In this document: one piece after another, positions 1-9,017 of the stretch
Layout of the letters: the number at the start of each line of letters is the position of its first letter
Numbering within the stretch: the first letter of the stretch is position 1
NCBI GenBank assembly: GCA_031315995.1
Contig: JALDRG010000010.1
Coordinates: 91,790-155,789 of the forward strand
Source of the DNA: Nitrospira sp.
GTDB taxonomy: Bacteria; Nitrospirota; Nitrospiria; Nitrospirales; Nitrospiraceae
Direction of reading: 5' to 3'
DNA length: 64,000 nucleotides
The notes under the pieces: model-generated
The model's database searches: none
What the model was told of the DNA's origin: nothing
The model's input: the letters and a program-made list of their open reading frames with translations, nothing else
Translations under genes and position numbers: made by a program

Positions 1-7
1 GACTAGA

Positions 8-1183
8 TTGTTCCGCCGCGGGATCGGCATCCTCTTGGTCCTGACTCTCACCGGCTGCCTGTCTCCCCCCACGCTGAACCGCGCGGTTCTCGCCTATGAC
101 GACGCCATTAACGACGCGATCTCAAAGCAGTTGCTGATCAACATTGCGCGGGCTCACCATCATGAGCCCATTCACTTTACCGGTGTCGCCAACGTCGCGG
201 CCACCTTCGATTTTCGCATCAGCGCCGGCGCGACACCCGCGCTGACCGGCGAACATGGCCGTACGCTGGTGCCTCTCTTCGGAGGATCGATCGCGGAAAA
301 CCCCACCATCAGCATCACCCCGATCGAGGGCGAAGAATTCACCAAACGTCTCCTGGCGCCGTTCCAGGAAAGCAAACTCACTCTCCTGCTCCGGCAAGGC
401 GTCGACATCGATCTCCTGTTGCGGCTCATGGCCAAAGAACTCCGCCTGAAGAACAAGGGCGAGGAAGTCGCCTATCGCAACAGCCCATCCGACAAAGACG
501 GCTATGACATGTTTCGTAAGGTCGTGCTGCACCTCTCGGCGATTCAGGATGCCAACCGCTTGTATGCAGAAGTCTTGACGTTCGAGCGCACCTGGACCAT
601 TCCGGCCGAGGCGGTGACGGCGGAAGGATTCCTCGCCCTGGAACAGCAGTACCTGATTGCCTACGATTCCGTCCGTCGCACCTACATGCTGCGAAAGCCA
701 ATGTCCGGACGGGTCCTGATCACGAACTACGATCCCGCCACACTCCCGGAGACGGAACGGATCCGGTTGCACGAAACGGCGGATCAGCGGCCGGTCAACG
801 ATGTATCGTTCGACATTCGAGCCGGGCGCTATGGCGGAGACTGGCCCTTGCAGGGGGATTTCAGGCTGCGAAGCTTCAACGCCATGTTGAATTTCTTGGG
901 ACTGTCGGTCGACGAGGACAAAGAGTACATCGTGGAGAAGGACCCGCGCACACCACCCGTTGCTGAGAATCCGGTAAAAACCATGGACCTGCTCCTTCTG
1001 GACCGAGCTCCCGACGAATCGGACCTGGCCGCACAATCCCACGGTCGCTACTATACGATCAACTCACAGGGGCCTCAGGCGCGCTGGAACCGCGAAGCCT
1101 TCAAACTGCTCTCCCAACTGTTTCAGATGACGGTCACCGACATCCCGCGAACCGGCGTGCCCAGCATTACGATCGCGAAATAA
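8..1183 (+). CDS. Conserved lipoprotein of unknown function
   Basis: A 391-residue exported protein. The N-terminus is a short basic stretch, a hydrophobic core and a lipobox (LTGC, Cys17), so it should be a lipid-anchored envelope protein. I do not recognise a named domain. The body is rich in short alternating segments and ends with an SITIAK tail. The first possible codon is a TTG seven bases into the window. No in-frame stop precedes it, but the signal peptide begins right there, so the true start is probably at or very near this TTG. It lies 155 bp ahead of a DUF481 barrel gene on the same strand and may share its transcript. Function unknown; lipoprotein call firm. Confidence 0.7.
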   Translation: MFRRGIGILLVLTLTGCLSPPTLNRAVLAYDDAINDAISKQLLINIARAHHHEPIHFTGVANVAATFDFRISAGATPALTGEHGRTLVPLFGGSIAENPTISITPIEGEEFTKRLLAPFQESKLTLLLRQGVDIDLLLRLMAKELRLKNKGEEVAYRNSPSDKDGYDMFRKVVLHLSAIQDANRLYAEVLTFERTWTIPAEAVTAEGFLALEQQYLIAYDSVRRTYMLRKPMSGRVLITNYDPATLPETERIRLHETADQRPVNDVSFDIRAGRYGGDWPLQGDFRLRSFNAMLNFLGLSVDEDKEYIVEKDPRTPPVAENPVKTMDLLLLDRAPDESDLAAQSHGRYYTINSQGPQARWNREAFKLLSQLFQMTVTDIPRTGVPSITIAK

Positions 1184-1338
1184 TCCGCTCCTCGCAGGCC
1201 TCACCCTCGCATTATTTTTCCCGGCTCCGTCTCTTGCAACTCTTCGGCGATTTCTATTAGGGTGGGCTGGCTCAAACAGATCGCGGCAACCAGCCTCAAA
1301 TCGCAGTTGCAAGCCCATCTGTATTCCGATTCATATCC

Positions 1339-2364
1339 ATGCAGCGCCATCGTCTCTACCAGTCCCTGCCCTGGCAGTGGGTCACGCTTACCCTCACCAT
1401 CTGGCTCTCGACGCCTTGCTGGGCGGACGAGGTGTTTATGCTCAACGGCGACCGTCTCACCGGCACGATCGAAAAAGTAGAAGAGAAGATTCTGACGCTG
1501 CACACGGACTACGGCAACACCATCAAGATCGACTGGACCAAGGTGAAACGAGTGACCTCCGACAGGTCCCTGAAGGTGCTGGTGCCGGACCAATCTCGGG
1601 ATGTGATCCGCGATTTCTTCTACGGCGCGAACGGCATCACGGAAGTCACCGAATTGGGACCGGATACTCCGATACCCCTGGCGGACGTGACCGCCATCAA
1701 TCTCGAACCGATCAGGCTCGCGGGCACAGTCACGGTCGGAGGAAACAGCACTTCCGGCAACAGCAGCACCAAGGCCTTCAACGGCGCCACGCTCTTTACC
1801 TTGTATGCCTACCGGCAGCGGCTGTTATTCGAAGGCAAATATAACTACGGGCAAGCCGGGGATCAGGTCACGGCCAGAAACTCATTGGCAAGCCTGAAAC
1901 ACCATTACTTTCTGAGTAAGCAAATATTTGTCGAAACGTTCGGCCTGCTCGAAAAAGACACCTTGCAGCAGTTGCAACTCCGCAGCACAATCGGCAGCGG
2001 CTTGGGCTATCAGTTCTATGAAAGTCCCCGCACCATCCTCTCGCTCTCCGTCGGTCTGGCCTATGTGAGCACACATTTCACCACCGCGCCGAACATCCAG
2101 ACCCCATCCGGACGCTGGGGGGTTCGGTGGGAACATACGCTTTTGCCCGATCGAGTCAAGTTCTTCCATCGGCATGAAGGGTTCTGGGACGTCTATGCCG
2201 GGAATGCATTCCGCATCAACGCCGACCAGGGAATTCGCATCACGGTCTACAAGAATCTGTTCTTCAACATAGAATATGATCTTCGGCTGAACACGCAACC
2301 GGCGCCGGGACGGCAAAAGCTTGACGAAGCCATCATTTTTGGCGTGGGCTATGAGCTCAAGTAA
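1339..2364 (+). CDS. DUF481 family outer-membrane barrel protein
   Basis: 341 residues with a signal peptide cleaved near TPCWA-DE. The early segment (LNGDRLTGTIEKVEEKILTL) is the short SH3-like fold often seen ahead of DUF481. Residues about 125-341 have the alternating aromatic/polar pattern of beta-strands and end GVGYELK. DUF481 proteins are salt- or stress-associated outer-membrane barrels of unknown transport role. There is no clear ribosome-binding site before the ATG, but the signal peptide starts here. The gene follows the lipoprotein at 8-1183 and is convergent with the flavoprotein at 2383. Confidence 0.8.
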   Translation: MQRHRLYQSLPWQWVTLTLTIWLSTPCWADEVFMLNGDRLTGTIEKVEEKILTLHTDYGNTIKIDWTKVKRVTSDRSLKVLVPDQSRDVIRDFFYGANGITEVTELGPDTPIPLADVTAINLEPIRLAGTVTVGGNSTSGNSSTKAFNGATLFTLYAYRQRLLFEGKYNYGQAGDQVTARNSLASLKHHYFLSKQIFVETFGLLEKDTLQQLQLRSTIGSGLGYQFYESPRTILSLSVGLAYVSTHFTTAPNIQTPSGRWGVRWEHTLLPDRVKFFHRHEGFWDVYAGNAFRINADQGIRITVYKNLFFNIEYDLRLNTQPAPGRQKLDEAIIFGVGYELK

Positions 2365-2382
2365 CCGCGTGGCCTCGGCCGG

Positions 2383-3660
2383 TCATGTCACGCTCGACGC
2401 CGCGGCACGGCCTGCCACCAGGCCGGTCGCCCAAGCCCATTGAAAATTGAACCCGCCGATCCGCCCGTCGCAATCGAGCACCTCCCCCACCACATACACA
2501 CCGGGCACCACCTTCGATTCCATCGTGCGAAAGTTGATCTCTTCCAGCGGAATCCCTCCGGCGGTCACTTCAGCAAAGTTCCACCCTCGATCGCGCACGA
2601 CAGGAAATCGAAACCGGGTGAGGACCGTCAGGAGATGCTCACGGCCGGCGCGCGACACCTGCGCACCCGCCTGCTGAGGATCGCTTTCCGCCCAGCGGCA
2701 GAAGGCGTCGGCGCATCGCTCAGGAAGTAACTCGGTGAGCAGCTTCAACAGAGACCGCCGCGGGCTCTTGGCGATTTGGGCCAGAAACCACTCACGCGCC
2801 TGATCCGTCGTTCGGCCAGGCAGAAAATTCCCGTACAGCTCGACCGACTCACCTCGCTCCCTGGCCCCAGTCCAGAATCGGCTCGCATCCATCACCACCG
2901 GCCCGCTGATTCCGAAATGCGTCCAGAGCAGACTGCCCGTCCGCCGATCAACCGACCGGCCCTCCACCACGGTCTGGACCTCCACCTCCTGAGACAGCCC
3001 GGAGAGGCCCTTATGAACACAGCTGTCATCGAGGACCAGGGCCACCAGTGCCGGAACGGTCGGGGTTACCCGATGTCCCAGGCGGCGCGCAAGTCCGTAG
3101 CCTGATCCGTCGCTCCCCGTGCGCGGCAGGGACTGCCCGCCGGTGGCCAGAATGAGGCGCTTCGCAAGGGTCTCGCCCTGTTGATGGCAGATAAGAAACC
3201 TAGCCGTCCCCCTTGCGTCCGATACTTCTGCGCTGTCGAGGCGGACAATGTCCAAGACACGATGGTTCGGGCGGAGCACCACGCCGAGCTCCGAACTGCG
3301 AACGAGCAACGCATCGAGCACCGTCCGAGCCTTATCGGTTATGGGAAACAGTTTGCCGGTCTTCTCACGCTTGAGCTCGACACCGAGCGATGCAAACCAT
3401 CTGACGGTCTCCTCCACCGGGAAGGCCGCCAGCACGTTGCGGACGAGATGGCGGACGCCGAAAAAATCTTCCGGCGTCACGACATGATGGGTCACATTGC
3501 AGCGGCCTCCGCCGGAGACCAGGATTTTAGCCCCGATTGATTTGGCACCGTCCAGCACTGCGATATCCAGACTCGGCCCCTGCTCGGCGGCAAAAATACC
3601 TGCCGCCAATCCGGCTGCTCCTGCCCCCACCACACAGAGATCGACCGATGCCCCTGTCAT
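2383..3660 (-). CDS. HI0933-like NAD(P)/FAD-dependent oxidoreductase (YhiN type)
   Basis: About 425 residues. An N-terminal Rossmann FAD site (VVGAGAAGLAAG) is followed by the family signature SGGGRCNVTH, an internal ATGG motif, and a C-terminal FAD contact (GEVLDCDGRIGGFNFQWA). The family includes YhiN, flavoproteins of uncertain substrate. I place the start at the ATG at 3660; a GTG codon directly before it is also possible, with GAGGAG immediately upstream. The gene overlaps no real neighbour; the BON lipoprotein is divergent. A second, more distant member (TIGR03862 type) lies at 9004-10242. Confidence 0.85.
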   Translation of the reverse strand: MTGASVDLCVVGAGAAGLAAGIFAAEQGPSLDIAVLDGAKSIGAKILVSGGGRCNVTHHVVTPEDFFGVRHLVRNVLAAFPVEETVRWFASLGVELKREKTGKLFPITDKARTVLDALLVRSSELGVVLRPNHRVLDIVRLDSAEVSDARGTARFLICHQQGETLAKRLILATGGQSLPRTGSDGSGYGLARRLGHRVTPTVPALVALVLDDSCVHKGLSGLSQEVEVQTVVEGRSVDRRTGSLLWTHFGISGPVVMDASRFWTGARERGESVELYGNFLPGRTTDQAREWFLAQIAKSPRRSLLKLLTELLPERCADAFCRWAESDPQQAGAQVSRAGREHLLTVLTRFRFPVVRDRGWNFAEVTAGGIPLEEINFRTMESKVVPGVYVVGEVLDCDGRIGGFNFQWAWATGLVAGRAAASSVT

Positions 3661-3808
3661 CACTCCTCTTTTTGACGATACGGTAAAAGCCAGAGGCTGT
3701 TGCTGCCCGCTCCACTGTCATTCCTCGCCCATGGCAAAGCCCTGCGTCGCTGTGCCAAGATCGGCACAGAGGTTGAGACATCCCACTCATGTCATCCGGG
3801 AGATTCCC

Positions 3809-4129
3809 ATGCGCCCAAGCCTGGCTCGATTATGTCTGCTCCTATCGATGGGACTCCTGTGTACGGGATGCCTCCTCCCTCAACAGGGGCCGCTGGAGGA
3901 GACCCGGAAAGACAGTGTGGTGTCCGCCGAAGTGATAGCCAAACTGACTGATGAGGGACCGGGCGACTTCTCCGGCATTCTCGTGGCCACCGACAGAGGC
4001 ACCGTCACCCTGATGGGCACGGTACGGCGGGCTGATCAGAAGGCACGGGCGGCCGAATTGGCGCGCCAGATCAAGGGGGTGAAACGAGTCAAAAATGATC
4101 TGGAGATTCATGCGACCGGTACGCCCTAG
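3809..4129 (+). CDS. BON-domain lipoprotein
   Basis: 106 residues. The signal peptide and lipobox (LLCTGC) are followed by a single BON domain of about 65 residues (start VVSAEVIAKLTDE, core GTVTLMGTVRR, end VKRVKNDLEIH). BON domains bind phospholipid and are typical of envelope-maintenance or osmotic-stress proteins such as OsmY. The same frame is open upstream into the divergent flavoprotein, but the ATG at 3809, preceded by CGGGAG, begins the signal peptide and is the sensible start. It is convergent with the AsmA-like gene that ends at 4153. Confidence 0.85.
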   Translation: MRPSLARLCLLLSMGLLCTGCLLPQQGPLEETRKDSVVSAEVIAKLTDEGPGDFSGILVATDRGTVTLMGTVRRADQKARAAELARQIKGVKRVKNDLEIHATGTP

Positions 4130-4152
4130 GCTTTGACGATCGTCGAGCCCGC

Positions 4153-7100
4153 TCACAAATCCTGCTCCTCCCCTCCCAGCTCATCGCTGATCATCGTATA
4201 GGCCTTCTCCGGAAGAGTAATCGCATTCACCAGAATGTCGAACGCCAGTTGCGCCGTACCCTTGACACCGACCATGAGCGATTCGGTGGGCAGGTACTTC
4301 AATTGCGGTTTGCCGGCCGACCCCTTCAGCTCAAACATCGCCGTGTCGAACCCTTGCCGGTCCCCGGCCAGGAGCGTGCCGAACAGCGGGATGCGCTTCA
4401 ACATGGCCGCATAGGAACCGAGCGGGCTCGTGGCAAGGACCATGTCGAATTCGTCCGCCATGATGTCATACCGGCCGGTTGCGCTGATCTTGAGGACGGG
4501 ACTATCGAGCAAAAATTCCTTCGTACTGATCATGCCGTTATCGATCGAGAAGACCGCCTTCAGCCGATCAAGCCGCATGCCGTCTTTGGAAAAATCCACT
4601 TGTCCCTGAAGCACCGCGGGCAGATTCATCACCGATAATAACTCCGACAGGACAGGGACGTTGAAAATCCTCCCGTCCACCACAAGGACCTGAATCGGCC
4701 GCTGACTGGTCAAGGCACTGAGGATGACCCCCTCGTTGTCCAAATCCGTCTGGACTTTTCCGGAAGTCGTCAGCCAGCCCGCGATCACCGGGTTCTCCTG
4801 CACGAGAGACAGGGCCCGCTCAATCGGTATGCCGCTCACGCGAAAACTGCTCCGTGCCCTGCCAAGTCTCCGGTCAGCCTCTCGCACCCTGATCTGGCCC
4901 GCCACCTCGCCTTCATCCGTGTTTCCGCTGATCCGGTCAACCGTCAATACGCCCCGGTCCCACAGCACATGACCCGAAAACCCGGTCAGCAGGAATTTTT
5001 TGTAATAGACGTGGTCGGCAACGACAAACGCTTCCAAGGTACCGTCCGACCACCAGGCCTTGCCGGCAGCCCCAGAAGTCGACGGCCCTCGCTTGAACGG
5101 AATGAATGCCGCCAGCTCGACTTGTGACGACTTGACCGTGACGCGCGCTTTCGGTGCCTGCGCCCAGTGTGCGATCGAGCCGGACAAGCGGAAGTCGCTG
5201 TCCCCTACATGACAGTCCAAGCGCGGGATCTCGATCGTGTCTTGATCGAATTTCAGGGTCACGAAGAGATCCCGGATCGGTTCCTTCATCGCCTCGATCT
5301 TGAGGGTGCCGTGATCAAATTGCACCTGACCCACCGCTCGCCAGGACGCGCGATCCTTGATCTGCCCCTCCAGGTGCAATGCCGCTTGTAACGTCCCGGT
5401 CTTGATCGGGCCAAGGGCGACCCCCCGGGGCAGCTGCTTCATGGAGACCACGCCGGAGGACACCTGCACCGAAAAATCCATATCCTCGGAGAAACTGACC
5501 CTGCCGTCTCCGACGATCTTGAGCGGGGGAAGAAGCAGCTCTATGTGCCGAACCGCTAAGATCTCCCCGTCGGATAACCTGGTATCGAATTGAATGGCCG
5601 CAGGAGCGTGCCTCGGTTTGGTCAACATATTGGGGATGCGCAGTCCGGCCGATTTGAGATCGATCGTGCCCGCGAAGCGAGGTTGCTTGAGCAAGCCGGT
5701 CAGGGTCGCCTCCATGCGGACGACTCCCTCCACCGCGGATCGTGGACCGACGTCGATCTGCTCCGCGAGCACCGACAGCATGTCGGACGCTTCGGCCGTC
5801 ACGTTCAGTTTGAGATCCGAATAGGCCTTGCCTTCCGTCAGGGTCACCGTGCCCGTCGCTTCGAGCTTGGCGGCGCCAGCCCTCCCCTCCATATGCTCCA
5901 ATGTCACCGTCGTCGGGGACGCCTTGATGCGAGCCTGCACCTGATGGACGAAGACCGGAAAGAGCGTGCCGCGGAACCCGGCATTCTGCAAGGTGAGATC
6001 GACGGCAACCAAGGCGAGAGGTTTTCCTCCGGCCGGTTGCCCCATGATATGCACGACCACATCGACTTCGCCGGAAGCTTCCTGCACCCTTCTCAATGTC
6101 TCCTGCAGGACGGGAAACTCATCGATGCGCCGCACGGCCTCGAGCAGGCCGGATAATGGCGCGGTCCCCAGCATGCGCATATCGATCGTCGGATCAGTCA
6201 GCCACTTCGAGATGGACAGATCCTCGCCGGTCAGACGGACCGGCCCCACTTGCGCGCGAAGCCCGGTCAGCCGCACCTGGTCCGTATCGAAAACAATGTT
6301 GGCGGTGAAGGCTTCGATGCCGGGATAACGTGGCTGCAGCGTGAAGCGGCCGTTTCGCACTTCAGCAAGTCCGGTGATGCCCCACTTCGACCCGGACTCC
6401 CCCGGCCAGGAGAGCTCCATGGACTGCAGCGTGAACAGGCCGTCGACCCCATGTTCCGTCAACTGCGACCGGATCTGGGTCGAGACCCATGTCGTGGGAA
6501 GTTGACTCAACCCTCGCTCCAGAGTCACGGGAGAGGCAGACATCGTCGCGGAAAAACGCGGGCGCGGACCGCCGAGTCCGGAGAGCCCCGCAGTCCCCTG
6601 CAGCGCGATGTCCGATAATTCCGCTTTCCACTTATCGGTCGTCAGTTCATATCCGTCGGAGCGAGGCGACAATCGGAGATGCGCCGTGAGCTGCGCCAGC
6701 CCGACCAAGCCATCCGAAACCGGTTCCAGAGTGGTCCAGGCGGAAAGAAATCGCCGTAGGTTCACCCGGTGGAGGCGAAAATCTCCCTCGGCCTGAATCT
6801 CCCGGCCATCGTGACTCGGAGTGACGGAACCATCCAGGTTGAAGACGGCCCGGTCTCCTTCATGGGGAATTTCCCCGGACAGCTGCAGCCTGGCGAGGCG
6901 ACCCAGCATCTCACCGGACCATGTCGCCTGTGTCACCTGGATCTGGACCGGAGCCCGCAGTATCTGGCCGGACTCATCAAGGACCGTGACCAGCCCGTCT
7001 GTCACCAGTAGGTTCTGCAGGGACTGCGTGAATGCGAAGGGTTGGGGCGTCGAATCGGATAGGGCCGAAGTCTCCGTACCGCCGAGAGCCCAGCCCCCGT

Positions 7101-7482
7101 CCGGCGACCGGTGAACGGTGAGACGCGGACGGTCGATGACCACATCCTTCCCCACGATCCGTCCCTCCCAGAGCGGAAGGAACTGCAGCGTGAGTTCAAG
7201 ACGGTCGGCAGCAAATAAGGCCGTGCCTGACGGTTTGTCCTGAATTCGTACATTGCGTAAGTCCAGCCGGAGGGATGGAAACAGAGCGATGTGCCAGGTC
7301 TCGACCGAAAGCGTCCGGCCGGTGCGCTCTTCAAACTCGTGAAAAAACGCCTCACCGATTGCCGCGCGGTTCAGTATCCAAGGCAGAGCCAGCAAACCGG
7401 CAAGGACGAGCATCGTCAGCAGCAGGACGATCGCAATGCGTCCCCTCTTCCTCATTGACGGTATGGTCGGCAATTGATCCAT
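4153..7482 (-). CDS. AsmA-like / DUF3971-type envelope protein
   Basis: 1,109 residues. A short cytoplasmic N-terminus and one transmembrane helix (residues about 17-35) are followed by an AsmA-type N-terminal domain (EERTGRTLSVETWHIALFPSL) and a long periplasmic run of beta-repeats, closing with an AsmA_2-like C-terminal domain that reads LDSPVLKISATGRYD. Such proteins are the repeating-beta-groove relatives of TamB and YhdP, linked to phospholipid movement between membranes. GAGG lies about ten bases before the ATG. It is monocistronic, with the nitrilase-family gene divergent upstream. Confidence 0.85.
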   Translation of the reverse strand: MDQLPTIPSMRKRGRIAIVLLLTMLVLAGLLALPWILNRAAIGEAFFHEFEERTGRTLSVETWHIALFPSLRLDLRNVRIQDKPSGTALFAADRLELTLQFLPLWEGRIVGKDVVIDRPRLTVHRSPDGGWALGGTETSALSDSTPQPFAFTQSLQNLLVTDGLVTVLDESGQILRAPVQIQVTQATWSGEMLGRLARLQLSGEIPHEGDRAVFNLDGSVTPSHDGREIQAEGDFRLHRVNLRRFLSAWTTLEPVSDGLVGLAQLTAHLRLSPRSDGYELTTDKWKAELSDIALQGTAGLSGLGGPRPRFSATMSASPVTLERGLSQLPTTWVSTQIRSQLTEHGVDGLFTLQSMELSWPGESGSKWGITGLAEVRNGRFTLQPRYPGIEAFTANIVFDTDQVRLTGLRAQVGPVRLTGEDLSISKWLTDPTIDMRMLGTAPLSGLLEAVRRIDEFPVLQETLRRVQEASGEVDVVVHIMGQPAGGKPLALVAVDLTLQNAGFRGTLFPVFVHQVQARIKASPTTVTLEHMEGRAGAAKLEATGTVTLTEGKAYSDLKLNVTAEASDMLSVLAEQIDVGPRSAVEGVVRMEATLTGLLKQPRFAGTIDLKSAGLRIPNMLTKPRHAPAAIQFDTRLSDGEILAVRHIELLLPPLKIVGDGRVSFSEDMDFSVQVSSGVVSMKQLPRGVALGPIKTGTLQAALHLEGQIKDRASWRAVGQVQFDHGTLKIEAMKEPIRDLFVTLKFDQDTIEIPRLDCHVGDSDFRLSGSIAHWAQAPKARVTVKSSQVELAAFIPFKRGPSTSGAAGKAWWSDGTLEAFVVADHVYYKKFLLTGFSGHVLWDRGVLTVDRISGNTDEGEVAGQIRVREADRRLGRARSSFRVSGIPIERALSLVQENPVIAGWLTTSGKVQTDLDNEGVILSALTSQRPIQVLVVDGRIFNVPVLSELLSVMNLPAVLQGQVDFSKDGMRLDRLKAVFSIDNGMISTKEFLLDSPVLKISATGRYDIMADEFDMVLATSPLGSYAAMLKRIPLFGTLLAGDRQGFDTAMFELKGSAGKPQLKYLPTESLMVGVKGTAQLAFDILVNAITLPEKAYTMISDELGGEEQDL

Positions 7483-7648
7483 CGAAGCATGTCCTCACTG
7501 TACGCAGTCGACGCAGCGGACACAAGGCGGGTCCCCTTCGCCCCCCGCGATCCGTTGACGCGCATGGGCGTGATCCCATGACCCGGCTATGGTACAGTCG
7601 CGCAATGAATTGCGGATCAGACACCCTCCGGTCCCGGCATTGAGACGG

Positions 7649-8431
7649 ATGATCGTGCCCGTGCTACGAATTGCATTCTTGCACCTGGCTCCCGTCCCGG
7701 GGGCTCTCGCACAGAACCGCCACCTGCTAACCGGCGCCATCACGAAGGCCGCGTGCCTGGGCGCCAACTGGATCCTGACCCCGGAACTGGCAGTGAGCGG
7801 CTATAGTTTTTCCGATAGTCTCGGAACTCAATGGATCGAGCCGCAACCGGACCATTGGATGGCCAAAATCTGCCGTCTTGCCGCCCGACTGCAGGTCACG
7901 ATTTTTTTATCTCACCCCGAACGAGATCCTCAGTCAGATCATCTCCATAACACGGTGTTTGCCTTGACGGCCGATGGACGGTTGGCAGGCAATCACCGCA
8001 AGATCAACACATTGCGGATCGGATCCGAAGCCTGGTCCACGCCAGGCAACCAAGCCACTGCGTTTCGGCTTCCCCCCTTCGGCACCATCGGCATCCTGAT
8101 CTGTGCCGATGCGTACTCCCCGGGCATCGCGAAGAGTCTGAAGGCGCAGGGAGCGAGGGCGCTCGTCTCATCGGCGGCCTGGGCTCCTGGACTCCACGGT
8201 CCGAACGGCGAATGGGAACGTTGCACGAAGGATACCGGCCTGCCGTTGTTCGTCTGCAACCGCACGGGACCAGACCGCACGCTGGACTTCACGAAGGCCG
8301 AGAGCGTCGTTGCCCAGGACGGACGGCGGTTGCTGTCCCTCTCGTGCGAACGATCCGCCATTTTCATCATCGACTGGGACCTGAAGTCGGGAACCCTTGC
8401 CGGTTTAGACTACCAGCGCATCGTGCTCTGA
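7649..8431 (+). CDS. Carbon-nitrogen hydrolase (nitrilase superfamily)
   Basis: 260 residues, a full single-domain nitrilase-fold amidase. The catalytic triad is visible: Glu46 in TPELAVSGY, Lys118 in NHRKIN and Cys152 in ILICADAYSP. It hydrolyses a C-N bond in an amide, nitrile or N-carbamoyl substrate that the sequence does not reveal. The reading frame is open 20 codons upstream, but homology to the fold begins at RIAFLHLAPV, so I use the ATG at 7649. It is transcribed alone, divergent from the AsmA-like gene and convergent with the RBBP9-like hydrolase. Confidence 0.85.
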   Translation: MIVPVLRIAFLHLAPVPGALAQNRHLLTGAITKAACLGANWILTPELAVSGYSFSDSLGTQWIEPQPDHWMAKICRLAARLQVTIFLSHPERDPQSDHLHNTVFALTADGRLAGNHRKINTLRIGSEAWSTPGNQATAFRLPPFGTIGILICADAYSPGIAKSLKAQGARALVSSAAWAPGLHGPNGEWERCTKDTGLPLFVCNRTGPDRTLDFTKAESVVAQDGRRLLSLSCERSAIFIIDWDLKSGTLAGLDYQRIVL

Positions 8432-8456
8432 GCTGAGCCAACCCTCCACACGAATG

Positions 8457-9017
8457 TCACTGTGCTTTCAGCAGGTCATCAAGCAACGCGAGACCGGCCG
8501 GCCAGGCCCCCAGACCACTGTCCGCATTGATGTGGCCGACTGCGCCGGCCTCCACGAAGGCACTGCCCCAGTCGGTCGCGCAATGCCGCGCATAGGAAAC
8601 AGACCCGAACGGATCATCGCTGCTGGCGACGACCACACTGGGAAAGCGAAGCCTGTCGGAAGGAACCGGCTGGAATCCCTGTGCGGCCGTCGGAAACAGG
8701 GGTCCTGCCGGATCGGGGACTGCTACCAGAAAGGCAGCGCGCACGGGAACGTGGGTGCGCTGCGCCCAGTGGACGACCAGCAGGCAGCCCATGCTATGGG
8801 CGATCAGGACAGGCGGTGCGGAGAGACGGACCATGGCGGCATCAAGCCCCTGCAACCATTCCTCACAGACCGGACGATCCCAATCACGCTGCCGCACCCG
8901 CTGCCAATGGGGATGACGCTGCTCCCACAAGGTTTGCCAATGATCAGGTCCGGAATTGCCGATGCCCGGAACCACCAGGGCCACAACCCCATTGGTTGTC
9001 GAGCTACGACCTGACAC
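8457..9017 (-). CDS. RBBP9/YdeN-like serine hydrolase
   Basis: About 186 residues. An alpha/beta hydrolase of the small RBBP9/YdeN group: N-terminal VVPGIGNSGPDHWQ, nucleophile Ser in IAHSMGC, acid in SSDDPF and His in GHINADSG. The open frame continues upstream inside the flavoprotein gene, but the family normally begins just before VPGIG. The GTG at 9017 has AAGGAG ten bases before it and overlaps the end of the upstream gene by 14 bp, which fits translational coupling. The GTG at 8984 is a shorter alternative. It is the last gene of a DUF202 / flavoprotein / hydrolase operon. Substrate unknown. Confidence 0.8.
   Translation of the reverse strand: MSGRSSTTNGVVALVVPGIGNSGPDHWQTLWEQRHPHWQRVRQRDWDRPVCEEWLQGLDAAMVRLSAPPVLIAHSMGCLLVVHWAQRTHVPVRAAFLVAVPDPAGPLFPTAAQGFQPVPSDRLRFPSVVVASSDDPFGSVSYARHCATDWGSAFVEAGAVGHINADSGLGAWPAGLALLDDLLKAQ

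Noticed and set aside
122..1042. Long open frame on the minus strand opposite the first lipoprotein gene
   Set aside because: Antisense shadow of a real coding frame in GC-rich DNA; no family, no signal, no ribosome-binding site.
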